Shown here: positions 25,416 through 33,737 of the stretch, one piece after another | How the letters are laid out: each line of letters begins with the position of its first letter | How positions within the stretch are numbered: the first letter of the stretch is position 1 | Assembly: GCA_041736255.1 (NCBI GenBank) | Contig: JBGSTZ010000152.1 | Location: forward strand, 1 to 37,091 | Reading direction: 5' to 3' | Origin: AVCC01 sp041736255 | Lineage (GTDB): Bacteria > Pseudomonadota > Gammaproteobacteria > Burkholderiales > Burkholderiaceae_D | DNA length: 37,091 bases | Notes under the pieces: generated by a model | Databases searched by the model: none | Seen by the model: the letters and a program-made list of their open reading frames with translations, nothing else | Told to the model about the DNA's origin: nothing | Translations under genes and position numbers: made by a program

Positions 25416-28376
25416 ATGCTGTTGACTCGCAAAAGCGACGCCGGCCAGCGTTCGCGCAGCCGCTTTACATCCAGCCTTGCCGCGAGCTTGTCGCGTGCGC
25501 TACCGACGATGGATCGCCGGCTGTTCCTGAAACGTTCCGGTATCGGCGTTGGTGCCGGAATCGCTGCGTCGCAATTGGGCTTGATTCAAAAAGCCACGGC
25601 AGCCATTGAAGGCAAAGAAGGTGGCGCCAAGATTGAAGTAAAGCGCACGGTATGCACCCATTGCTCAGTCGGTTGCGCGGTGGACGCCGTAGTACATAAC
25701 GGCATCTGGATTCGTCAGGAAGCAGTCTTCGATTCGCCGATCAATTTGGGCGCGCATTGTGCCAAAGGCGCAGCGTTGCGTGAGCATGGTCATGGCGAGT
25801 ATCGGCTGAAATATCCGATGAAGCTGGTCAACGGCAAGTATCAGCGCATCAGTTGGGATCAGGCTCTGAACGAAATTTCCGCAAAAATGCTCGATATCCG
25901 CAAAGTCAGCGGCCCAGACTCGGTATTTTTTGTCGGTTCTTCTAAGCACAACAATGAACAGTCCGCTTTGCTGCGAAAATTCGTTTCCTTTTTCGGTACT
26001 AACAATACCGATCATCAGGCTCGGATTTGTCATTCCACTACGGTTGCCGGTGTCGCCAATACTTGGGGATATGGGGCGATGACGAACAGTTACAACGACA
26101 TGCAGAATTCAAAGGCAGCGTTGTATATCGGTTCTAACGCCGCCGAAGCGCATCCGGTGTCGATGCTACATTTGTTGCACGCGAAAGAAACCGGCTGCAA
26201 AATAATTGTGGTCGATCCGCGATATACGCGCACTGCTGCCAAGGCGCAGCAATTTATACGCCTGCGTTCCGGCTCCGATATCCCATTTCTGTACGGTCTG
26301 CTTTATCACATCTTCCAGAACGGCTGGGAAGATCAGGAATACATTAACAATCGCGTCTATGGCATGGACAAGATCAAGGAAGAAGCACTGACCTGGACCC
26401 CTGATAAAGTGGAAGAGGCGTGTGGCGTGCCGGAAGCCGAAGTCTTCAAGGCGGCCGAAACCATGGCCAAAAACCGTCCGTCAACTATAGTCTGGTGCAT
26501 GGGACAAACCCAGCATAGTATCGGCAATGCAATGGTGCGCATGTCCTGCATCGTGCAACTCGCACTGGGTAATGTCGGCAAATCAGGCGGCGGCACCAAT
26601 ATTTTTCGGGGTCACGATAATGTGCAAGGTGCCACTGACGTCGGGCCAAATCCTGATTCTCTGCCCGGTTACTATGGATTGGCAACCGGCTCCTGGAAGC
26701 ATTGGTGCGCAGTTTGGGGTGTGGATTACGAATGGGTTAAAAATCAGTTTGCATCGCAGGAAATGATGGAAAAATCCGGTACTACCGTATCGCGCTGGAT
26801 TGATGCTGTACTGGAAAAACCTGAGTATGTCGATCAGGAAAACAATGTCAAGGCTATGGTGTTCTGGGGCCATGCGCCGAACTCCCAAACCCGTGGCCTG
26901 GAAATGAAGACGGCATTCGACAAGCTCGATATGCTGGTGGTGATTGATCCTTATCCATCAGCCACCGCAGCCATGGCCGCCATGAAAATCGAGGGGCAGG
27001 AACTCAATCCCAACCGTGCCGTGTACTTGCTGCCTGCCGCGACCCAGTTTGAAACTTCAGGTTCCGTCACGGCATCGAATCGCTCATTGCAATGGCGCGA
27101 AAAGGTCATTGAACCCCTGTTCGAATCGCGTACCGATCACATGATCATGTACCAGTTGGCGCAAAAGCTTGGCTTCGGCAAAGAATTGGTCGCGAAAATA
27201 AAGTTGGTGCCTGGCAAGGGAGGAATGATGGAGCCGGAGCCGGAGGACATGTTGCGTGAGATTAATCGCGGCACCTGGACCATCGGCTATACCGGTCAGT
27301 CGCCGGAGCGGCTGAAGTCACACATGCGCAACATGCACCTGTTCGATGTCAAAACACTGAAATGCAATGGCGGCAAGGATGCTGTCACTGGATATGATTT
27401 GACCGGAGATTATTTCGGCTTGCCTTGGCCTTGCTACGGCACCCCTGAGCTCAAACATCCGGGTACACCCAACCTGTATGACACTTCGAAGCATGTGATG
27501 GATGGTGGCGGCAATTTCCGCGCCAATTTCGGGGTGGAAAAAGATGGTGTGAATTTGCTTGCCGAAGATGGTTCGCACTCGGTGGGTGCGGATATCACCA
27601 CCGGCTACCCGGAATTCGATCATGTACTGATGAAGAAGCTGGGCTGGTGGGATGAACTGACTGATGCCGAAAAAACGGCGGTAGAAGGCAAAAACTGGAA
27701 GACCGATCTGTCTGGTGGAATCCAGCGCGTGGTAATGAAAAATCACGGCTGTTATCCGTTTGGCAATGCCAAGGCACGTGCAGTAGTGTGGAATTTCCCT
27801 GATCCGGTGCCAAAGCACCGTGAGCCACTGTATGGAATACGGCCTGATCTGGTGGCAAAATATCCAACCCACGACGATAAAAAATCATTCTGGCGCTTGC
27901 CAACTTTGTATAAGTCGATCCAGGATAAGAATGTTGCGGAGAAGCTGTACGAGAAATTTCCAATCATTCTTACTTCAGGGCGCCTAGTTGAATATGAGGG
28001 TGGCGGCGAGGAAACCCGCTCCAATCCGTGGCTGGCAGAATTGCAGCAGGACGCTTTTGTCGAATTGAATCCAAAAGCTGCTTCCGATCGGGGGATTCGC
28101 AATGGCGAATATGTGATTGTTTCCACGCCAACCGGGGCGCGCATCAAGGTCAAAGCGCTGGTCACACCGCGTGTTAACGCTGAAACTGCATTTATTCCAT
28201 TCCATTTCTCGGGCTGGTGGCAAGGCAAGGATTTGAAAGAATATTACCCTGAAGGCGCAATGCCGATAGTGCGCGGTGAAGCCGTCAATACGGCGACCAC
28301 CTACGGCTACGACTCCGTCACGATGATGCAAGAAAGCAAGACAACCATCTGCAACATCGAAAAATTTGTTGCGTGA
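25416..28376 (+). CDS. fdhA: Formate dehydrogenase, catalytic molybdopterin subunit (Tat-exported, Cys type)
   Basis: This 986-residue catalytic subunit oxidises formate to CO2 with a bis-MGD cofactor. A twin-arginine signal (DRRLFLKRSG, residues 33-42) sends it to the periplasm. One [4Fe-4S] cluster is bound by C80, C83, C87 and C115. The metal ligand is C205 followed by H206 (RICHSTTVAG), where some relatives have selenocysteine. The C-terminal molydopterin-dinucleotide binding domain starts near residue 840 (FPIILTSGRLVEYEGGGEETRSNPWL). A ribosome binding site GAGGTG precedes the ATG. FdhB and FdhC are encoded downstream; the cofactor metal (Mo or W) cannot be told from sequence. Confidence 0.96.
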   Translation: MLLTRKSDAGQRSRSRFTSSLAASLSRALPTMDRRLFLKRSGIGVGAGIAASQLGLIQKATAAIEGKEGGAKIEVKRTVCTHCSVGCAVDAVVHNGIWIRQEAVFDSPINLGAHCAKGAALREHGHGEYRLKYPMKLVNGKYQRISWDQALNEISAKMLDIRKVSGPDSVFFVGSSKHNNEQSALLRKFVSFFGTNNTDHQARICHSTTVAGVANTWGYGAMTNSYNDMQNSKAALYIGSNAAEAHPVSMLHLLHAKETGCKIIVVDPRYTRTAAKAQQFIRLRSGSDIPFLYGLLYHIFQNGWEDQEYINNRVYGMDKIKEEALTWTPDKVEEACGVPEAEVFKAAETMAKNRPSTIVWCMGQTQHSIGNAMVRMSCIVQLALGNVGKSGGGTNIFRGHDNVQGATDVGPNPDSLPGYYGLATGSWKHWCAVWGVDYEWVKNQFASQEMMEKSGTTVSRWIDAVLEKPEYVDQENNVKAMVFWGHAPNSQTRGLEMKTAFDKLDMLVVIDPYPSATAAMAAMKIEGQELNPNRAVYLLPAATQFETSGSVTASNRSLQWREKVIEPLFESRTDHMIMYQLAQKLGFGKELVAKIKLVPGKGGMMEPEPEDMLREINRGTWTIGYTGQSPERLKSHMRNMHLFDVKTLKCNGGKDAVTGYDLTGDYFGLPWPCYGTPELKHPGTPNLYDTSKHVMDGGGNFRANFGVEKDGVNLLAEDGSHSVGADITTGYPEFDHVLMKKLGWWDELTDAEKTAVEGKNWKTDLSGGIQRVVMKNHGCYPFGNAKARAVVWNFPDPVPKHREPLYGIRPDLVAKYPTHDDKKSFWRLPTLYKSIQDKNVAEKLYEKFPIILTSGRLVEYEGGGEETRSNPWLAELQQDAFVELNPKAASDRGIRNGEYVIVSTPTGARIKVKALVTPRVNAETAFIPFHFSGWWQGKDLKEYYPEGAMPIVRGEAVNTATTYGYDSVTMMQESKTTICNIEKFVA

Positions 28377-28407
28377 AGTGCGTAGAGACGATAGTGAGGA
28401 AACTTAA

Positions 28408-29037
28408 ATGGCACGAATGAAATTTATCTGCGACGCTGAACGTTGCATTGAGTGTAACGGTTGCGTGACTGCCTGCAAAAACGAGCATGAGGTGCCGTGG
28501 GGCGTGAATCGCCGCCGGGTTGTCACCATTAATGACGGCGTTATCGGTCAGGAAAAATCGATATCTGTCGCTTGCATGCATTGTTCTGACGCTCCCTGTA
28601 TGGCGGTATGTCCGGTCGACTGCTTTTACCGCACCGATGAAGGCGTGGTACTGCATGATAAGGATATTTGCATCGGCTGCGGCTATTGCTCTTATGCTTG
28701 CCCGTTTGGCGCACCGCAATTCCCTTCTAACGGGACTTTCGGTTTGCGCGGCAAGATGGATAAATGCACTTTCTGTGCCGGTGGCCCCGAGGTGGATGGT
28801 TCCCAGGCGGAGTTTGAAAAATACGGCCGTAATCGTCTGGCCGAAGGTAAGTTGCCCGCTTGTGCAGAAATGTGTTCTACCAAAGCCTTGCTGGGCGGTG
28901 ATGGCGATGTGATTGCTGATATTTTCCGCAATCGCGTGGTTCAGCGCGGCGCCGGTAGCGAAGTCTGGGGCTGGGGAACGGCCTACGGCAGCGCCCCGCA
29001 TCCTGAAGCAAAACCGCCGCTGGAGAATAAATCATGA
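28408..29037 (+). CDS. fdhB: Formate dehydrogenase, iron-sulfur electron-transfer subunit
   Basis: This 209-residue four-cluster ferredoxin-type subunit passes electrons from FdhA to the cytochrome b. Cysteines fall into four [4Fe-4S] sets around C13-C23, C56-C68, C88-C98 and C120/C123/C152/C156. Unlike E. coli FdnH it has no C-terminal membrane anchor, so it must be held by FdhA and FdhC. It has no signal of its own and would be exported as a passenger with FdhA. Its stop overlaps the lipoprotein start (ATGA at 29034). Confidence 0.93.
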   Translation: MARMKFICDAERCIECNGCVTACKNEHEVPWGVNRRRVVTINDGVIGQEKSISVACMHCSDAPCMAVCPVDCFYRTDEGVVLHDKDICIGCGYCSYACPFGAPQFPSNGTFGLRGKMDKCTFCAGGPEVDGSQAEFEKYGRNRLAEGKLPACAEMCSTKALLGGDGDVIADIFRNRVVQRGAGSEVWGWGTAYGSAPHPEAKPPLENKS

Positions 29038-29267
29038 GCCGCCTTCTTTTAATATCCCTCAGCACACTGGCAGTGCTGTCCTTGGCCGCTTGCAGCGAAA
29101 GAGACCAGTCGATAACCGGCTCTACCGTTAAATCCGACGGCAAACCGTGGCAGGGTGCAAAAAATGACTTTGTCGCCAGTGGCTGGACACCCGGGGATGA
29201 AGAAAGCTGGAAGAAACAAATCCGTACCCGCGGTCAAAATCAAAACGAATACGTTCGAATAAAATGA
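29034..29267 (+). CDS. Small putative lipoprotein in the formate dehydrogenase operon
   Basis: This 77-residue protein has a lipoprotein signal with lipobox LAAC (cysteine at about residue 20). A short hydrophilic tail follows, with KPWQGAKNDFVASGWTPGDEESWKKQ. It overlaps the fdhB stop by four bases, so it is translated with the enzyme. I do not know the family by name; it could be a periplasmic accessory or anchor of the complex. Confidence 0.75.
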   Translation: MSRLLLISLSTLAVLSLAACSERDQSITGSTVKSDGKPWQGAKNDFVASGWTPGDEESWKKQIRTRGQNQNEYVRIK

Positions 29268-29298
29268 TTGCGCTGGCAAGCTGGCAAGTGGAGACAAT

Positions 29299-30456
29299 AT
29301 GAAAACGAAATTTGGTGGCTTGGTATTGGGTTTTTGCCTCGGTTACGGCATGATTGGCGCGGCGGCAGCACAGGACGCATCGCCGGCTTCTGCTTCTTAT
29401 GTTGCTCAAACTACTCCAAATGTCCAGGCAGTACCCAATGTCGAGTCGATTGACATTCTGAAGCAGAATCAGGCCGAACGCAGTCAAACCCAGCCCGGCA
29501 ATCTGGCCCCGACTTATCGCATCGTAAATTCTGGTACGTCAAACTATTCCAGCCTGCCTGCACTAGAGTCGGGTGTGCTGATACAGCCGAAAGCGCAGTT
29601 CCCTGGACAGGCCCGGGCAACCACGGCAGGCGAGGCATGGCGGCAATACCGCAATGGCCCGCTTACCAATATTGGCGGCTGGCTATTGATAGTCGTGCTG
29701 CTGGTGCTGGCTGCGATGTATCTGATCAAGGGGCAAATTAAACTTAAAGGCAGCCCCACTGGACGTTTGATAGAGCGCTTTACTTCAGCCGAGCGCTTGG
29801 CGCACTGGACCATGGCAATCAGCTTCGTGGTGCTGGCGATCACCGGCGGCACCATGTTATTTGGCAAATACATATTGTTGCCGGTATTTGGGCTGACACT
29901 TTTTGGCTGGCTGTCATTTGCGTTTAAAAATATCCACAATTTTGCCGGCCCGGTATTTACTTGCTCGATAGTCGTGTTTTTTGTCATTTACGTAAAAGAC
30001 AATTTGCCGGGGAAAGGCGATCTGAACTGGTTTGTACAGCTTGGCGGTTTGTTGAGCGGCAAGCACGTCAGCGCCGGTAAATTCAACGCGGGTGAAAAAA
30101 TTATGTTCTGGGGCGCAGTGGTGGTGTTCGGCTTGATTATGAGCGCATCAGGTTTTGTGCTTGACATGCTGGTCCCTGGTTTGTTGTACACACGCGGAAA
30201 TATGCAGATAGCCAGTATTGTTCATATTGTTGCAGCGGTATTGGCCATCAGCATGATTCTCGGCCATATTTACCTTGGCACCTTGGGGATGGACGGTGCC
30301 TATAAGGCAATGCGTACTGGTTATGTGGATGATGCATGGGCCAAGGAGCATCATGATTTATGGTATGACGACATCCAGTCTGGAAAAGTGGCGCGGAATC
30401 GTTCGCCTGAGCAGCATACTGAAACAGATAAAACAGTTAAGCAGGTCAATAGTTAG
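29299..30456 (+). CDS. fdhC: Formate dehydrogenase, cytochrome b556 (gamma) subunit
   Basis: This 385-residue membrane subunit hands electrons to quinone. A cleavable signal (to about residue 25) and a roughly 95-residue periplasmic segment precede the cytochrome part, an extension seen in this type. Membrane helices are near 126-143, 170-187, 217-232, 268-285 and 305-325. Candidate haem ligands are H169 (RLAHW), H213 (NIHNFAG), H309 (IVHI) and H323 (GHIYLG). GGAG precedes the ATG. Confidence 0.93.
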   Translation: MKTKFGGLVLGFCLGYGMIGAAAAQDASPASASYVAQTTPNVQAVPNVESIDILKQNQAERSQTQPGNLAPTYRIVNSGTSNYSSLPALESGVLIQPKAQFPGQARATTAGEAWRQYRNGPLTNIGGWLLIVVLLVLAAMYLIKGQIKLKGSPTGRLIERFTSAERLAHWTMAISFVVLAITGGTMLFGKYILLPVFGLTLFGWLSFAFKNIHNFAGPVFTCSIVVFFVIYVKDNLPGKGDLNWFVQLGGLLSGKHVSAGKFNAGEKIMFWGAVVVFGLIMSASGFVLDMLVPGLLYTRGNMQIASIVHIVAAVLAISMILGHIYLGTLGMDGAYKAMRTGYVDDAWAKEHHDLWYDDIQSGKVARNRSPEQHTETDKTVKQVNS

Positions 30457-30475
30457 CGTACAAATTGGGGCAGGC

Positions 30476-30826
30476 ATGAATAAATTAATTTGCATGATGC
30501 TGGGTTTGATGGCAACCGGACTGGCAGTTGCCAAGTTGCCGCCGTTGAGTGCAGAGGCGGTCGCTAAAGCTGCAGAAGACAAGGATAAAGCGGCATGGTC
30601 TTCCAAAGTGGCTGCGTATGAATTATGCATGGCGCAGGATAAAGTTGTCGCCCGTTACCGGCTAGAGAAAAACGCAAGCGCGCAACCTGCCGAAGAGTTG
30701 CCAGCTTGTTCGGATCCCGGACCTTATGTCGCGGTAAATCCTATTGGTGAAAGCGCATCGGCTATGCCTGCTGCACCTGCAGGATTGCCGGTTGCAACCG
30801 ATTCTGCGGCTACAGTAAAAAAATAA
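30476..30826 (+). CDS. Small exported protein of the formate dehydrogenase operon
   Basis: This 116-residue protein of unknown function has a signal peptide (MNKLICMMLGLMATGLAVA). The mature region is charged and alanine-rich, with two cysteines (in YELCMAQDK and PACSDPGP), and ends in a proline/alanine-rich tail. The frame is open further upstream inside fdhC, but the ATG at 30476, which follows GGGGCAGG, gives the signal peptide and is chosen. It lies 19 bases after fdhC. It may be a periplasmic accessory protein. Confidence 0.7.
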   Translation: MNKLICMMLGLMATGLAVAKLPPLSAEAVAKAAEDKDKAAWSSKVAAYELCMAQDKVVARYRLEKNASAQPAEELPACSDPGPYVAVNPIGESASAMPAAPAGLPVATDSAATVKK

Positions 30827-30833
30827 GCATGGG

Positions 30834-30860
30834 GGTTAGTCATGCAGCACGTGACTAACC
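30834..30860 (+). repeat. Intercistronic hairpin before fdhD
   Basis: GGTTAGTCA and TGACTAACC form a perfect 9-bp stem with a 9-base loop, 30 bases upstream of the fdhD start. There is no T-run after it, so it is more likely an RNA-stability or attenuating hairpin than a terminator. Confidence 0.45.
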
Positions 30861-30890
30861 AAATATCGCCATCAGATTAGGGTGTTCTCC

Positions 30891-31748
30891 ATGACTACAG
30901 GGCCAATTCTTTCCAATGCACACGCAGTACTGACTTATCCGGTGGAGGTGGCCGATGAGCAGGGACGAGTTTCGACCATAGAAATTCCGGCCGAGCGACC
31001 TTTGACTGTCTATCTTGATAAGCGCGAACTAGTAACTCTGATGACTTTGGGCGGCGCTCCGGAGGCATTGATACTCGGTTATCTGCGTAATCAGCGCTTA
31101 GTAAAAACGATTGCGGAAATAGCAGCCGTGCAAGTGGATTGGGATGTGGATGCTGTGGCGGTGACCACGCATTATGGCGTTGATGACATCGAAGAACGCA
31201 CCGCCAAACGGGTCGTCACCACCGGTTGCGGCCAGGGTTCGATGTTTGGCGGATTGATGGATGAAGTTGATACCATCCAGCTCCCAGTTGATGCCAATCT
31301 GAAGCAATCAACGCTTTATAAAATAGTTGATCTGATACGTACCCAAGTATCAATTTACAAACAAACAGGGTCGGTACACGGCTGTGCTCTATTTGATAGT
31401 AATGGCGAATTATTGTATTTCATCGAAGATGTCGGTCGCCATAATGCGGTGGATGCCATTGCCGGAAAAATGTGGCTTGACGGCATTAGCGGGCATGACA
31501 AGGTTTTTTATACGACCGGCCGATTGACTTCGGAAATGGTAATTAAAGGTGCTCAGATGGGCATACCTTTTCTACTATCACGTTCCGGTACTACGCAAAT
31601 GGGACATGCTGTCGCAGAGCGTGTGAATATGACATTGCTGGCCCGCTGTACCGGCAAGCATTTTCTTTTACTGACAGGTAAACAAAGATTTATCGCAGAG
31701 CCGCATTTACTGGATAGCAGTAATCCAAAATCGCTCAGAGTAGCCTGA
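30891..31748 (+). CDS. fdhD: Formate dehydrogenase accessory sulfurtransferase FdhD
   Basis: FdhD transfers sulfur from a cysteine desulfurase to the molybdenum cofactor, which formate dehydrogenase needs for activity. The 285-residue protein shows family motifs LGYLRNQRLV, DVGRHNAVDAIAGKMW and FLLSRSGTTQMGHAVAER. The sulfur-carrying motif, CxxC in E. coli FdhD, reads C113-G-Q-G116 here, so only one cysteine remains. An upstream GTG at 30882 is in frame, but the ATG at 30891 is better spaced from AGGG. It is the last gene of the cluster. Confidence 0.92.
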   Translation: MTTGPILSNAHAVLTYPVEVADEQGRVSTIEIPAERPLTVYLDKRELVTLMTLGGAPEALILGYLRNQRLVKTIAEIAAVQVDWDVDAVAVTTHYGVDDIEERTAKRVVTTGCGQGSMFGGLMDEVDTIQLPVDANLKQSTLYKIVDLIRTQVSIYKQTGSVHGCALFDSNGELLYFIEDVGRHNAVDAIAGKMWLDGISGHDKVFYTTGRLTSEMVIKGAQMGIPFLLSRSGTTQMGHAVAERVNMTLLARCTGKHFLLLTGKQRFIAEPHLLDSSNPKSLRVA

Positions 31749-31819
31749 GCGTACATTACAAAAAAGCACAAGACCCGCAGCGGTTATGCAACGCGGTAAA
31801 ATAAGCTTTTAACGCTAGC

Positions 31820-31850
31820 ACGGCTTTGGTCAACCAAGGCCGTTTTTATT
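31820..31850 (+). terminator. Terminator-like hairpin directly upstream of gltX
   Basis: ACGGCTTTGG-TCAA-CCAAGGCCGT (10-bp stem with one G-T pair) is followed by TTTTTATT, the form of a Rho-independent terminator. It should end the formate dehydrogenase transcript. The T-run stops only three bases before the gltX ATG, so any gltX transcript starting upstream would also carry it. Confidence 0.75.
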
Positions 31851-31853
31851 GCC

Positions 31854-33245
31854 ATGATCGTTCGCACCCGCTTTGCTCCCAGCCCGACCGGCTATCTTCA
31901 CCTTGGCGGTGCTCGTACCGCGCTTTTTTCCTGGGCTTATGCCCGTCATTTTGGCGGCACTTTCATCTTGCGTGTTGAAGATACCGATCTGGAACGATCC
32001 ACGCCAGAGGCCGTCGAAGCAATACTGCAAGGCATGAATTGGCTGGGCTTGCCCCATGACGAGGGCCCTTTCTATCAGATGCAGCGGATGGATCGTTATC
32101 GTGAAGTCGTTGCGCAAATGCTGGCCGTGGGCACCGCATATTATTGCTATTCATCGCCGGAAGAAGTCGAAGCGATGCGCGAGCGCATGCGCGCTGCCGG
32201 AGAAAAGCCGCGTTACGACGGTATATGGCGCCCTGAAGCGGGCAAGACATTGCCAGCGATTCCGGCTGATCGCAAGCCGGTGGTGCGTTTCAAGAATCCG
32301 TTGGATGGTGATGTGAGTTGGGATGATGTCGTCAAGGGCACGATTACCATTTCCAACCGTGAAATGGATGATCTCGTTATTGCGCGTCCGGATGGCACGC
32401 CTACGTATAATTTTTGCGTAGTGATCGATGATTGGGATATGAAAATCACCCACGTGATACGTGGCGATGATCACGTCAATAACACACCGCGCCAGATCAA
32501 TATTTTGAAAGCGCTGGGGGCAACCCTTCCACTGTATGGTCATGTGCCGATGATTCTCGGCGCCGATGGTGAAAAGCTGTCGAAGCGTCATGGTGCAGTC
32601 AGCGTGATGGATTATCCAGCACAAGGTTATTTGCCCGAAGCGATGCTGAACTATCTGGCACGCTTGGGTTGGAGTCATGGTGATGACGAGGTTTTCTCGA
32701 TGGAGCAATTTTGTGACTGGTTCGACCTGGACCATTTATCCAAGTCGCCTGCGCAATTTAATCCAGAAAAACTGGCCTGGCTGAACAATCATTACATCAA
32801 GCTGGCCGATAATGCGCGCTTGGAAGGCTTGGTCAAACCTTTAATGGAAAAGGATGGTGCCGATTTCACTGATGCGCCCGACCTGCAGGCAGTGATCGGA
32901 TTAATGAAAGAGCGCGTTAAAACCATCAATGAACTGGCCGAAGCAGCAATGCTGTTTTATCGAACGCCTGAGCCTGGCTTAGATTTGCTTGCGCAACACT
33001 TGAACCCGCTATCCAAGCCCGCATTGCAAGATTTCGTTCTGCGGTGCCATACGCTGGAGTGGAGCAAGGAAGCGCTGTCAGTGATGCTGAAAGAAGTGCT
33101 GGTTGCGCACAAGCTGAAGATGCCGCAGATGGCGATGCCGTTACGCTTGCTGCTGACCGGACAGTTACATACGCCGTCCATCGATGCCGTCATCGAATTG
33201 TTTGGCCGTGAAACGGTCTTGGCGCGGCTGGCGAAATATATTTAG
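31854..33245 (+). CDS. gltX: Glutamyl-tRNA synthetase
   Basis: This enzyme charges tRNA-Glu. The 463-residue class I synthetase has the HIGH-type signature PSPTGYLHLGG (about residues 9-19), the EDTDLERS stretch and the KMSKS-type KLSKRHG. It has the usual single-GluRS length. The start fits the family N-terminus, but no ribosome binding site is visible: the codon follows a terminator-like hairpin. Its substrate tRNA-Glu is encoded twice just downstream. Confidence 0.96.
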   Translation: MIVRTRFAPSPTGYLHLGGARTALFSWAYARHFGGTFILRVEDTDLERSTPEAVEAILQGMNWLGLPHDEGPFYQMQRMDRYREVVAQMLAVGTAYYCYSSPEEVEAMRERMRAAGEKPRYDGIWRPEAGKTLPAIPADRKPVVRFKNPLDGDVSWDDVVKGTITISNREMDDLVIARPDGTPTYNFCVVIDDWDMKITHVIRGDDHVNNTPRQINILKALGATLPLYGHVPMILGADGEKLSKRHGAVSVMDYPAQGYLPEAMLNYLARLGWSHGDDEVFSMEQFCDWFDLDHLSKSPAQFNPEKLAWLNNHYIKLADNARLEGLVKPLMEKDGADFTDAPDLQAVIGLMKERVKTINELAEAAMLFYRTPEPGLDLLAQHLNPLSKPALQDFVLRCHTLEWSKEALSVMLKEVLVAHKLKMPQMAMPLRLLLTGQLHTPSIDAVIELFGRETVLARLAKYI

Positions 33246-33262
33246 TATTTGTGAAAAGATGA

Positions 33263-33292
33263 TTTACACGCGGTAACGAAGCTTGCTATAAT
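33263..33292 (+). promoter_or_regulatory. Promoter of the tRNA-Ala/tRNA-Glu cluster
   Basis: TTTACA at 33263-33268 and TATAAT at 33287-33292 are separated by 18 bases and stand 14 bases upstream of tRNA-Ala. The pair closely resembles the sigma-70 consensus. Confidence 0.65.
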
Positions 33293-33306
33293 TTCGTTCT
33301 TCGCAA

Positions 33307-33382
<76 letters not shown>

Positions 33383-33433
33383 GCGAAAAAAGTAGCAGTA
33401 AAAAGTAATAATATATGTGAGTTTTAACTTAGT

Positions 33434-33509
33434 GTCCCCATCGTCTAGAGGCCTAGGACATCACCCTTTCACGGTGAGTACAGGGGTTCGAATCCCCTTG
33501 GGGACGCCA
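33434..33509 (+). tRNA. tRNA-Glu (TTC anticodon), copy 1
   Basis: This is a 76-base cloverleaf with acceptor GTCCCCA/TGGGGAC, D-arm region CGTCTAGAGGCCTAGGAC, anticodon loop CTTTCAC (anticodon TTC), T-arm GGTTCGAATCC and encoded CCA. It lies 51 bases after tRNA-Ala. Confidence 0.96.
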
Positions 33510-33599
33510 GCAAAAGTAAATCTGATGTAGTTCGGATTTGCGGCATTGAATGCCAGGCGTTAGGTAATTTAGCAAGTCAAGTAGTACGGACAGGTCACT

Positions 33600-33675
33600 G
33601 TCCCCATCGTCTAGAGGCCTAGGACATCACCCTTTCACGGTGAGTACAGGGGTTCGAATCCCCTTGGGGACGCCA
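33600..33675 (+). tRNA. tRNA-Glu (TTC anticodon), copy 2
   Basis: This copy is identical over all 76 bases to copy 1, including the encoded CCA. The 90-base spacer and outer flanks are not duplicated, so only the gene itself is conserved between the copies. Confidence 0.96.
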
Positions 33676-33683
33676 ATATATCC

Positions 33684-33737
33684 CCCGGCTGATATGTCAA
33701 ACAGGTATGCAAACTGCTTGAAATCATATCAGCCGGG
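33684..33737. repeat. 13-bp inverted repeat downstream of the tRNA genes
   Basis: CCCGGCTGATATG and CATATCAGCCGGG are perfect 13-bp arms separated by 28 bases, starting nine bases after tRNA-Glu copy 2. No T-run follows. It may form the 3' hairpin of the tRNA precursor or be the remains of a mobile element end. Confidence 0.5.

Noticed and set aside
26020..26050. Selenocysteine in formate dehydrogenase
   Set aside because: The active-site codon is TGT (cysteine) followed by histidine; there is no in-frame TGA.
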